DNA from: Acanthornis magna
Taxonomy: Eukaryota; Chordata; Aves; Passeriformes; Acanthizidae
NCBI GenBank assembly: GCA_036785705.1
Contig: JAWUZG010000013.1
Coordinates: forward strand, 20,865,001 to 20,929,000
Length of the DNA: 64,000 nucleotides
Reading direction: 5' to 3'
The notes beneath the pieces are model-generated. The model saw only the letters and a list, made by a program, of their open reading frames with translations. It searched no databases and was not told the DNA's origin. Numbering within the stretch: the first letter of the stretch is position 1; every line of letters begins with the position of its first letter. Made by a program: the position numbers and the translations under genes. Shown in pieces: positions 40,401 through 52,400 of this stretch.

Positions 40401-43400
40401 TGATCCAGTGCAGGGAGGATGGGGAGCCCTTGGAGCGAGGCTGGAGGAGGGATGGAGCAGCTCTGCTGGGAGGAAAGGCTAGGATTGTTCACCTGGAGAG
40501 GAGAAGCTTTGGGGTGACCTCAGTGTGACCTTGCAGGGCCTGAGGAGCTGCAGGAAAGATGGAGAGAGACTTTGGACAAGGGCTGGAGGGACAGGACAAG
40601 GGGAATGGCTTTAAAGTGGAAGTGGATAGATTTGGATGGGATCTTGGGAAGGAATTGTTCCCTGGGAGGATGGGCAGGCCCTGGCACAGGTGCCCAGAGC
40701 AGCTGTGGCTGCCCCTGGATCCCTGGCAGTGTCCAAGGCCAGGCTGGACAGGGCTTGGAGCAGCCTGGGACAGTGGGAGGTGTCCCTGCCATGGCAGGGG
40801 TGGCACTGCATCTTTAAGGTCTTTTCCAGCCCAAATCACTGTGATTCAGTGATTCCATAATTTTTACTTGGTGTTTGTAGCTGTTCCTTTGCAGAACTTT
40901 GGGGTTGATTTATTTATCTTTGCTGTAGCTCATTCTTGTGGTGGTGGATGTTTCATTTTGTAAATTAATTGCTCATTTCTCTCTCTCTCAATTAGGCTTT
41001 TTTTACTGAAAAGTACATGCATGAGCATCCAGAGGATCATGACAAGATTGAAAAGCTGAAGGATCTGATTGCTTGGCAGGTAAAAAAACTTGAAGTTAGA
41101 TTTGTCAGAGCCAACTGCCAACAGGCAGTTTGGTGTCACTTTGGAGAGAATTCAGGCATTATCCTCACCTTGGATACATTTCTTTGCCATTTGAATCTGT
41201 CTTGGAGCTTGAGTTAAAGTTCATCTTTTCAAATCTGACATGATTTCTCATTTTGATAAACTTGCAGAGAACAAATACCATCAAACATCTTTCATTTTTT
41301 CTTTCTTTTTTTCTTTTTTTGTAAACCTAATAAGTGCAAATCTCCCATCTGTATCAAATGAGAAAATATTTTTCAGGGCGAACAAGAGACAATTCCAATT
41401 TTGTTCCGTAGTCACATACTGGACATTTTCCTGTGGTCTCAGGATAATTTTATGATAACTGAAAAAATACCGGTTTGATTGGAAATGGGGTTTTTTCCCA
41501 CAGAAGAAGAAAGTGAATCATTGTCTTTTCATATTCAATTCTGTCTGTGTAATAAAGGGAATAATTAACATTTCTGTAGATTTCAATCATAGAGGTGGTG
41601 GAACCAAAGCTACGGAATTCAAAAATAAAATATCCTCTGAAGGCCATAAAACTATCAGTGAAGAAAAAATCTTTTGGTCTCAAAAAAAAAACCAAAAAAC
41701 CCCACCATTTATTTATTTATTTTCTTGTGAGCTTTTAGAGAAGATTAGATTTTATAAGCTTGAAGTTTTATAGAGGAAAATAATTTGGTCCCAGAAGACT
41801 GACTTGGTGTCAGCTCTGTGTCTTTGCCTCTGAGAGCGATATTTCAAATGAATTACAAACACACTTCCCCTCAGCAAAGGCTCACTTTGGTGACACTTGT
41901 GTATTAAAATAATACCACAATTTGAAAATAGGTATGACAGCTGATCACATTGTATTTTAATTATGCAGGCCTTCTAAACACATGATTTCCCATCAGTTTT
42001 GTACTTCCAAAGCAACAGGAACCAGAAAAATAGAGAAAAGGGATCAAGAATTATTTTTATATCTGAAAATTAGAGTCACTAAAAGCCCTTTCAGTACTTT
42101 CAAATTACCTTGGATGCTTCATATACGTTTAGGGTATCCTAAAATGGAAAGTTCCTCTCAAATTATTTCCATTTCCAGCCAGGTGGGAGTCAGCTCCCAA
42201 ATATTGGGCGAGGGATGTGTGTGGAAGCCTTGGGATGGAGACAGGGCCTGAATTCATCATGGCCTGGCAGTGATTGAAAGCAAAAAGGAGTTTTCATTTT
42301 TCAATAATGTGGGGTTTGGAGTTTTGTAATCCAAAATAAGGAATTTTCTCCCTGCTGTATAAATCAATCTGGGTATATGAAATAGGAGCCTGACAATTGT
42401 ATTATCAGCTGACCAGTTAAATTTAATTTTTTTCTCTCCCCTTACCTCTTTCTCCATTGTGCTGTGCAGTTCAGGATATTATCCTTCTGTAATTTCTGTG
42501 GACTTCGAGTGTACATTTTGTTTCTGTCTGTTATTAAGTCAGATAAATTCCATTAGCAAAGCAATGTCCATTTTTGTCCTTCTTGGTGCTTTTCCAGCTT
42601 AGGCAAAGAAATGTTCCCATGCAACTGCACCATTTCAAGCTGATCTTTCATTTTAACATGAAGATAATGAAATGATTGATTAAAATTAAGGTAGAGAAAT
42701 GAATGATTGATGACATTAGTCACTCTGAATTTAGCTAATGTATTTACAGCACACTAAAACAGAAAAATACCACAGCAAATAAAACCCTTGTACTCCTTCT
42801 GCAGAGATGAAAGAACTGCTGCATACCAAACTAAGGTTTTGTGATCATATTTTATGAGACCCTTGTTCTGAAAGATTGTTTTCAGAGGTTAATTTAATAA
42901 TTCAAATCAATGTAGTTTTTTCAGTCTTTTCAGCCAAGCAGATCGAGATTTTTTTTTTTAAAAAAAGGGAAAACAAATCAGGGAATAATTTGAAGTTGCA
43001 ATGGAAGTTTATAAAATTTTAAAATCAGCCAAGAGTAGAGTTATGAAATAAGAAAGTGCCCTTTCTCCAAGGCCAAATTTATTGGGAATATCCTGAATGT
43101 GGCAAAATTCTGCCTCTGACAAAGATCCATGGTGGTGTAAAGTTTCATGTCACTCATCACCGCGTTTCCTTGTATGAAGAAAGGAGATGCAGGAAGAATT
43201 TGGAGGTTGGTAGAAGAAGGTGAAGCAGAAATGCTAGAGCAGGTGGAAGGTTCTTCCTGCACTTGATAAATGTTTAAAGGATTAAGTGGTCCTGGACAGG
43301 GAGGCCAAATATGCTGACTCAGCAGCCTCACGTTGTTCTGTCGCAAAGCCATGGGAAGTTTATTCATTTCAGCTTCTAGGAAAGAATAATAGACTTATTT

Positions 43401-46400
43401 TTCTCCTCCTCCTTCTTCCCTTCCTCCTCTTTCTCCTTCTCATCCTTCTCCCTCTTCTCCTCCTTCTCCTTCTCCTTCTCCTTCTCCTTCTCCTTCTCCT
43501 TCTCCTTCTCCTTCTCCTTCTCCTTCCCCTTCCCCTTCTTCTTTCTTCTTCCCCCCACATTTTTTTTACTACAAATAATGTCATTTACTTCCTGATACTT
43601 GATTTCCATCCTGGAGGTGGCTGATCCCTAGGACAGGTTCCTCAGTGCATTTTCAGCTCATGAAATATCTCAGAGCTGAAGCCTCAGCCCCCACGTGTAC
43701 TTCACCTTGGTAATTCCATTTTTTTTAAAGAAGAATCCATTTCAAATGTCAACAGTTCTCTGAAATAAATGAGCCAAGTGACCACTTATCCCTCCAAAAC
43801 AGAAGGGTCACAACATGGCCGGATAATTATGAAAATTTAAAAATTCATTTACTTATTCAGAGCAGGGAAACTTTCTGGTTTAATGTTTAATTTTTGTCAA
43901 GTGCAAATCCATGTGGTTATAAATAGAAGCCACTACATTAAAAAAAAAAAGTTATTATTCTTCTCTTTGTAGTCCTTTAGGAGAAGAAGCTCTGTCCATT
44001 TAAATAGTGCCAAATCACAGAGAATCATCTTGATAAGATTCCTTGAGTTTGTTCATCTGTAATTTATCTGTGTATTTATTATTCTCCTTACTAATAAAGC
44101 TGCTCCTTCTGATTGCTGCTCAGTCTTATTAGAAAAATCTGGTTTTAATCAGTATTATGATTTAATTATGAATTATTAAGGAGAAGCCTCTTAGCTTGAT
44201 TGCTGCAGAGAATATCTAAGTTAGAATCAGAGCACTGTGTGGGCTGGAACGGACCTGCAAGAGGAAATATTTTTCCTGAGCTGGAGGTAGAAAACTCTAA
44301 TGGTGTGTCTGGGTAGCTGTGGGAATGAAAATGTCTCTCTTAAAACATTTCCAAAGGTCAGCTACACCTCCACACTAGGAACTAATTATATAATCCTGTG
44401 CTGGCATGGATATTTTGTGACAGAAGCCTTGAAGATAAATGATTATTTTCAGTTACAAAAGAGAATTAATTTAATTTTTTTCCTCCTCTGTTTTCTTCCC
44501 AGAGAAAATAAAATAATTTTTCTAAGGAGAACTATATAGCATTTGAAACTGTATGTTTTATTAATAAATATTGCTCTGCAATATATATCTGTCCAAGGAT
44601 GTAGCTCATTTGCAGCTTTAGAAATAGCATTTATTAAAGAAAACATAAACTATTTTCTTCTTCAGGGTTTTATTCTCATGGAACTGGGAAAGGATTTGAT
44701 ATTAATAACCTGGTGTGAGACTCATCATTCATGAGTTCGGTGTTTTAAAGTATAGAATCTGTGGGGGCTTGGAGTGGAATATCACAGGAGGGTTTGTGCT
44801 GTGGGATAAATGCAGTATGGGATTTCTGGGCTGAATTAGGAGTGTATTAAACTTCAAAGGGAAATCAGGGAGAACAAGTTTTTAGTTCCCATTGTGCCTC
44901 ATGTACAATGAACGACGGTGATCACTGTGATTATAATAATAATTCTTGTTGTCGTTTTTTATCTTTTTATTATTGATGCTATTATTCTTTTTATTCTTAT
45001 TATAATTACTATTATTATTAGTGTTATTGTTATAATTACCATTCTTATTGCTCTTACTGCTAATATTATTATTATTGCCTGAGCTCTTCCGCTCCTGTGG
45101 GAGTGTTGCTGCTCAGGAAGGGCTGGGTGGGGTGAGGCTGATGCGTGGAACAGAGGCCAAGACAAATCAGGAGTATAAAAAGGACAAATTTATTCAAGGC
45201 CTTCAAGGTCCATTTGGGCAAGCAAAGTCCCCCTTGGGGACTACACCCAAAATGGACACTGGGTCAGGAGCCCTTCACCTTTTATAATTTCTGTCCCATT
45301 AGCACATTGGCCCTTAATTCTCCAATCCACCCTCAGGTGATGATGTTCACCACCCCAGGCCTGCTCCCCCCAAGTCACCATTATTTACATATTTTCGGCC
45401 CCTAAGGCAATGAATATGTCCTTGAATCTGTGTTCAGAGAGCCTTGTTTGGCCAAAGGTTCTGGAACAGAGGATTTTAGCTCTTTGTAAGAAGCACAGAA
45501 CTACAGCAAGTTACAGATGCATGAAGAATAAAAAACTAGGAATTATTGAGGCATCAAGGCAGCCAAACTGTGCTTTGCAGATCCCATTCCTGGCCGAAGG
45601 CATCCGGATCCACGGGGAGAAGGTGACGGAGGCCCTGAGGCCGTTCCACGAGAGGATGGAGGCATGCTTCAGGCAGCTCAAGGACAAGGTGGAGAAGCAG
45701 TACGGCGTCCGCGCCATCGTAAGTCATCCCCCAACTCCGTATTTCCTAAATGGCTGGAATTCCTTTAAATTACAGGCACTGTGTATTCCTGTGGGATGAT
45801 TCCATTGATTAAAAAAACAGTGTAGATGCAGCACTCGTGGTTGTTCCCAGTGATCATCAAATTGGGGAATACTGAGCAGATGAGATCAGAGATGTCGAGG
45901 AAGCCTCGGTGCTTTCATTTCCGAGCACGGGAGCAATTTCTAAACTGCCTGCCTCTGTTCCTTGAAAGTCAAGATAATCCTTCAATTTTGAAGGATTTGG
46001 GTTACAGAAATAAATTTAAAAATGGGCACTTAGCAGGATTCTGTTAGAGCTGAATGTCACCTTTCCATGGGTGGAATTCCTTTCGGGATGCGAGGGCTGT
46101 GCTGCTCTGCAGGGTTGTACCTTCACCAAATATAGGCAGGCAAGAAAACCACAACTCCTACTTAATGAGTTTCAAAGGAATGAAATTCATACTTTTCTCA
46201 TTCCAACAAACTCTTTTCAGTTGCTGCTTTATCCTTAAGGGAAAGCCAGGAATTTCTGGTGTTCCAAGTGGAGGTTTTTTTCTGCTTTTGAGTGTTGAGT
46301 GTGGAGGAAGGACAGAAGAAACAAAGCAAGCAGCTTTGTAATTCAGGATAGAATTGATAAATCAGTCCAAAATACATGGAATGGGTGCTGTTTTAAGATC

Positions 46401-49400
46401 AGATTTTGCCTGGAGAAAAGGAGGCTCAGGGGGGACCTTGTGGCTCTGCTCCCAGGGAACAGGGACAGGAGGAGAGGGAACGGCCTCAGGCTGGGCCAGG
46501 GGAGACTCAGGGTGGACACCAAGAGGAATTTTTTCATGGAAAAGGTTATTAAACACTGGCAGGGCTGTCCAGGGAGGTTTGGAGTGCCCATCCCTGGAGG
46601 TGCCCAAGGAAGGCCTGGAGGTGGCACTCAGTGCTCTGGGCTGGGGACAAGGTGGGGATTGGGCACAGCTTGGACTCAGTCTCAGAGGACTTTTCCACCC
46701 TAAATCATTCTGCGTTTCTGTCTATAGCAATGGCTTTTTTTTTTAATGGGGACACTGAGATCTTAGAGGGAACGTGCCAGCCTTTATGGTATCCTTTAAC
46801 TGAAGTTCTGTTTGTGGTCCTTCAAATCCCATCTTGCAAATTTATATATTCAGGAGAAAGTTCAAATAGTAATTTATTCCCCGGGAGAACAGGACTAATT
46901 AACATTAATGATACCTGCGTGTCAGTCACTTCAGTAATATCCATTTACATCATCAGGGAGATGACTGCAAAATGGTGTTATCTCTGATTTCACTCTCCCC
47001 ACCAGTAAGAATTTTCAGGATTGATGGAGTTTTATCGCTTCTGTCTTCCTTGTACAAGGCCAATTTACCAGTAGTTGACATGGTGGAAAATATACCTGTA
47101 ATTAAGCTGCGTGAGATTCTTATTTGTTGACTGAAAGAGTTCAATTATTTTATGCATATATCAGTTATTAATGACTAACAAAGCCTGGGGAAATATTCAG
47201 AACTCTGAAATTGTCTGAAACAAAAACAAAACTTTCTTATATTTTCTTCTTAACCTGGTCTTACTCTGTAAATCAGCTCTCCTGACATTTTTGACATAAA
47301 GTTTCTCTTTGTGGGTTTTTACTTTGGGTTTTTTGGGTTTTTATAAAGTCTATTTCATGGAAATGTATTGACAGGGCAGTCACAATGATGGCAGAGATGG
47401 ATTAAAAATTATTTATAGAAAGTTTCTTTTTTAAAGGGAAGCTATGAAAAAGCATGGAAATACCATTGAAACAAAGGAATTATTGGAATATGCTTAAAAT
47501 TATACATGTGAGGACCTAAGTATTTCTCTCTAGCCCTTTAGATGGATTTCCTTTAGAACCTGTTTTTTTGTTGTTAGACACAATGCATTAGTTTTGATTA
47601 ATAATGAATTAATACAAAACTCTACGTGGAAGAAAAGCCATGGAACATTAATTTTGGCACGTGGATATCAGCTTTATGGGGATGTAAGCAGTAAGATGTG
47701 GCGTTTCTTGGCTGCAGCTGTCCAGCCTGGATGAGCGGCGGGGCAGCCGGCCCCGCTCCATGGTCAGGTCCTTCACCATGCCATCGTCATCCCGGCCCCT
47801 GTCCGTGGCCTCCGTGTCCTCCCTGTCCTCGGACAGCACTCCCTCCCGGCCCGGCTCTGACGGGTAAGTACGGAATCCTCGGTGGGAATTGTCTGGGAAG
47901 CATCCTGGGCTTGGAGGGTGCTCAGCATTCGCAGATCTCAGAGCTGGGAACAGCTGGGGGTGCTCCCCTGGAGAGGAGAAGGCTCCAGGGAAATGTCAGA
48001 GCCTCTTCCAGAGCCTAAAGGGCTCCAGGAGAGCTGGAGAGGGACTGGGGACAAGGCATGGAGGGACAGGACACAGGGAATGGCTTTAAGCTGAAAGCAG
48101 ATAGATTTAGCTGGGATATTGGGAAGGGATTGTTCCTGGGAGGGTGGGCAGGCCCTGGCACAGGTGCCCAGAGCAGCTGTGCTGCCCCTGGATCCCTGGC
48201 AGTGTCCAAGGCCAGGCTGGACATTGGGGCTTGGAGCAGCCTGGGACAGTGGGAGGTGTCCCTGCCATGGAACTGGATGAGTTTTAAGGTCCCTTCCATC
48301 CCAAACCATTCCAGGATTCTTTTAAGTGGCAGCCTAATATTAGCTAAAACCTCAGCCTATAGACACATTTCTCTTAAGCTCTCCTCTTCTCTGACCAAGA
48401 TAAATATAATGCTCTTTTTTACCCTCTTTAACAAAGTTAAGCCAAACCTTCAAACAGCACCAAAAACCCCAAAGAGGAGATCAGCTCCCCCTTTCAGAGC
48501 ATCCCAGGTGTGTCTGCAGTCGTGAGGAGCTGTGTGCTCAGCCAGCCCTGCCGCGGGAGCAGGTGGAGCTGGGGACAGCGAGGATTAGCTCCTGCTCAAT
48601 CACTGCTTCTCACTTGGGCTGCCAGAGGAAAAGCTGCTTATGGCAAGATTGTACTTCAAGACTTATCAAGATATTTCACATGAGAACTGGGAATTCTGTT
48701 GATAAGCCCTGTCTCACAGTCACATCCCTCAAAGAACAAAATAATCTGTTTGCTGTCTAGGCTTTCCATGCAGCCTCAGAAGTCCCTTCTCCCTCTTCCT
48801 CCCCTCAGGCACCCCTGTAATCCAGAAATGCAATATTTGACCAAGGCAGCAGTTTTTTAAAGCCTTCTGAAGGGCTGCTGACTTACAGGGATGTGCTAGA
48901 AACTGCTGTGCACCTTCAGAGAGGAGTTATTGCCTGACTAGAGACTAAAGGCATCAGGTAAAATAAAATACAGCACCTAAGGACCAGCAGGATGCTTGCC
49001 TTGATTACAGACAGTTTGTTCTGTCTTTGGGAGGAGCTGCAAACAGAGCACAGCTCAGCTCTCCTTCTAGTGCTCTCTGGAATGTTCTCACACATTGGTG
49101 TCAGTGTGTGAGAGCAGAGATGATCCTGAGTTTCGACTAATTCACCACAAAAGTTGTCTTGCTGGAACTTGGGTGCAACAACCCAAGTGGGCAACTTTTG
49201 TCTCAGAAAAAAAAAATACTCTTTCCCTGCCTGCCTCTACCTCTTTCTGGTTTTCCCTTAAAAATATTTAAATTTATTTTACTTTCTGATTGGATATTAT
49301 TTCCTTTGGTTTCCCCTCTCAGCTTTGTTGTGGTGGGTGTCACTTTGCAGTTTTGGAGGATCTGAGTCTCCTTGGTTTACGTTTTTCCAATGAACCCACG

Positions 49401-52400
49401 AAGATCATGGTGCAGCTCAGCTCTGTTCCAAGCCTGGGGCAGCACAGGAAAATATAATAAACAGCTCTTGTCACTGAGAAGACCTGAAAAAAAACAAACT
49501 CATTTGTTTGATCAATGAAACAGGAGACGAAAAATCATTGATTTAAATAATATCATGAAAAACCTAAAAAATTCAGGTGGCTGTAAAATCAAGTGGGGGG
49601 TTTGGCACTGCTCACCTGGAGGAAGTTCCCTCCTGTTCCTCCTGTAGTTGATGGGATTTATGATCAGTTCTCTCTCTTTCCATGTCCCTCCTCTTCACAT
49701 GTTAATTTGGAGAATAGAAATGAAGCTAGAAAACAATTAAAAATGAGTCCAAAAGAGTGTCTTATCCAAATCACCCAACTCCTATTTTATGCCATTTCCA
49801 GCTCTGCTCTGGAGCTTTTAAACAGCAACGACTCAAAGCAGACTTTGACACAGTTCATGTTTTACAACTCCCAACTCTATGTATAAATAAAACTGACTTC
49901 AGAAAAGGCCTTGGGTTTATTCCCTGCCTAAAATGGGACTTAGAAGTACAAATGTGAGCACTTAGGCTCCGTGGTGGAAGCAGGAGCATCCCGGGATGCT
50001 AATAATAGGAATGCCTGGAAGGGAAGCGATTCGTCATTGTCTGAGGGATGGAAATTCCTGCTGTAAATTTGCAGTCGGCCTCGGAGGCACTGGCGCTGCC
50101 CAGCACAAAATCCACAGCTCAGGTGCCTAAAAAACCCCGGAGTTGGGAGAGTGTCCTCTGCTCTGGGCTCTGTCACTGAAATTCTTCGTAGCCCTGGGCA
50201 AATTATCACCCTCCCTTTTCCCTGTGTTAAAAATGAGGTTAATAAACTCGTGGGTTTGTTCCCAGCCTGTGGGATTTTGGCTTTGGTTTTGGGGGAAATG
50301 GCTCAGGGGCTGCTGCTGCAGATGTTGGTGTGAGCATCTTCCCATCAAATGAGCTGATGAAGAGAGGAAATAGCAACAAAAAATAATAATAATTTGGGAC
50401 ATTGCTGCTAATGGAGGGAATTAGGATAATCACTGCAAATGGTGTGAAATACTCCATTATTTCACAGCAAAGACTGTGGCCTGTACCTGCTTGCAGCCCC
50501 ATGGCATGATAAATGCTTTTCCAGTGTTAAATAGTGTCCTTGTTTGGGAATTTTTGGGTTGATTTTGGTTATGTAATGGGATGGTTTGAGACAGCCTTAA
50601 AATCTGCCAATGTAACTCTGTCTAGGTGTGATCTTTGTGGGGTTTTTTTTTTCATTTAGAATATAAAATAGATCATAAAATACTTTGCCTAGCTTAGAAT
50701 GCTCCATCCCTGGAAGTGATTCCTCTTCCCTGGCAGTGCCCAAGGCCAGGTTGGATGGGGCTTGGAGCAGCCTGGGGTGGTGGAAGGTGTCCCTGCCCAG
50801 GGCAGGGGGTGGCACTGGAGCTTCCAGGTGCCACAGCACAGAGAGTGAGAATGCTGAATGAGGAACTCATTTTTTCTGTGAAATTCAGGAGTTTCTGTAG
50901 CCATAAAGCAATAAATTTACTGCAGAGCAGGGAAATCTGCAGCTCTGCTTCCCCAGCAGTTCTGCAGTAATTTTTATTATAAGACAATTATGATTGTTAT
51001 GACCTTCTGCCCCCTCCTTCTCCCTCTAATGAGTTTTCCTGGATTAGCAAAGGGTCATTAACTCGAGCGACACTTTGGGAAATATGTAAATAAAAATTAG
51101 TTGTTTTGAAAATAGCATTTTATTGATCTGAGCAACAACATTTTTCTTTAGGTTCGTGCTGGAGCCCCTCCTGCCAAAAAAGATGCATTCTAGGTCGCAA
51201 GATAAATTGGACAAGGATGACCTAGATAAAGATAAAAAGGAAAAGAAGAAGGAGAAGAGAAACAGCAAGCATCAAGAGATATTTGATAAAGAATTTAAAT
51301 CTACTGATATTTCTCTGCAGCAGGCTGAAGCAGTGATCCTTTCAGAAACGGTAACTTTATTAGCAAGGAACGCTTTATCTAATTCTGAGCCGTGTTCTCT
51401 CTCTTTTGAAATCAGAATGTTGATTTTTACCATTTAGTTACTTTGTAGACCAAAAATAACTCTGAGGGGATACACTACAATGGTAATATACATGCTAATG
51501 AATCAAAAATACAGATTTGATTTACAGTGGGGAAAGATCTTCTGACAATCTTCACCCAAAACTCTGTGTGACTATTTGATAAACGGAACAGATGGTATAG
51601 CATAGCTGAAATAAATGCCACCATCCCAGCAGCCTTTGGAATGGATGTTTCCCGGTGGATGGGACGGTTGCTCATATTTCAGCTGGCTGTGTTTGGGGGA
51701 ATATTCCAAGGTCGTTCCGGCGGCCGTTGCATGTTCCCGAAGGGCTGTTGGGAGCAGAAAATCCTGAGCGCTTCCTGTGTGTAAGGATATTAAAAACAGG
51801 GCATATCTCCCTTAAACCCTCTCTTCTTGGCTTAGATTTAATTCGCTGGAACTGTCCTCGAGGCTTAGGTAACCTGAGAAGTTGGAGCTGGGAAATTGAA
51901 AGCAGGGATGGCTAAAGCTGGAGCAGGGAGAGCGTGAACTGACTGTGACCTCCAAATCTCTGCCTGGACACCTGTTTGGAGGCCAGGAGTTTAAAATTTG
52001 CCTCCCAGAAATAAATCGAATGTTCTTTTGAAGATCTGCACAAGTCCTTGTAGAGCCAACTTTTCACTCTGCAGAGTCTTGGTGGAGCTGTGTCATTTAC
52101 ATTGGATTTTGAAACGATTTCTCTCTCACTGGTGATAACTGGATCTGGTAGTTCTTTCTGATTGGTATTTATAGGAAAATATTATTTAAATGTTCAGCCA
52201 CACTTCCTCTGTTTTCTGGATTTTCTTCTCCTTTTCCACCCAGAGATGAGTTAATCTCTCACATTTGTTTTGTGACATCCTGAAAAATCAGAGTAGTTTT
52301 GTTTGCTGTGCCCAGTCAAAATCTCCAATAAAATCCCATCTAGGGGGCTCAGGCTTTTCACCTTTGAAACCAATGAGTTTTTCCATTGACTTCAGTAAAT

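Larger units (their letters stand above)
41080..45580 (+). other. DOCK1 intron W14-W15
   Basis: The intron holds a CTCCTT polypyrimidine tract (43400-43552), a short antisense CR1 fragment (44224-44262), an ATT-rich run (44930-45077) and an antisense LTR-like element (about 45120-45415). The stretch 41.1-43.3 kb is AT-rich and unique. Confidence 0.8.
47864..51151 (+). other. DOCK1 intron W16-W17
   Basis: The intron holds sense CR1 fragments at 47935-48325 and 50700-50830. The 48.4-50.6 kb part shows no recognised feature. Confidence 0.8.

Noticed and set aside
43286..43624. Poly-Leu and poly-Arg/Glu-Lys frames
   Set aside because: They are translations of the CTCCTT simple repeat.
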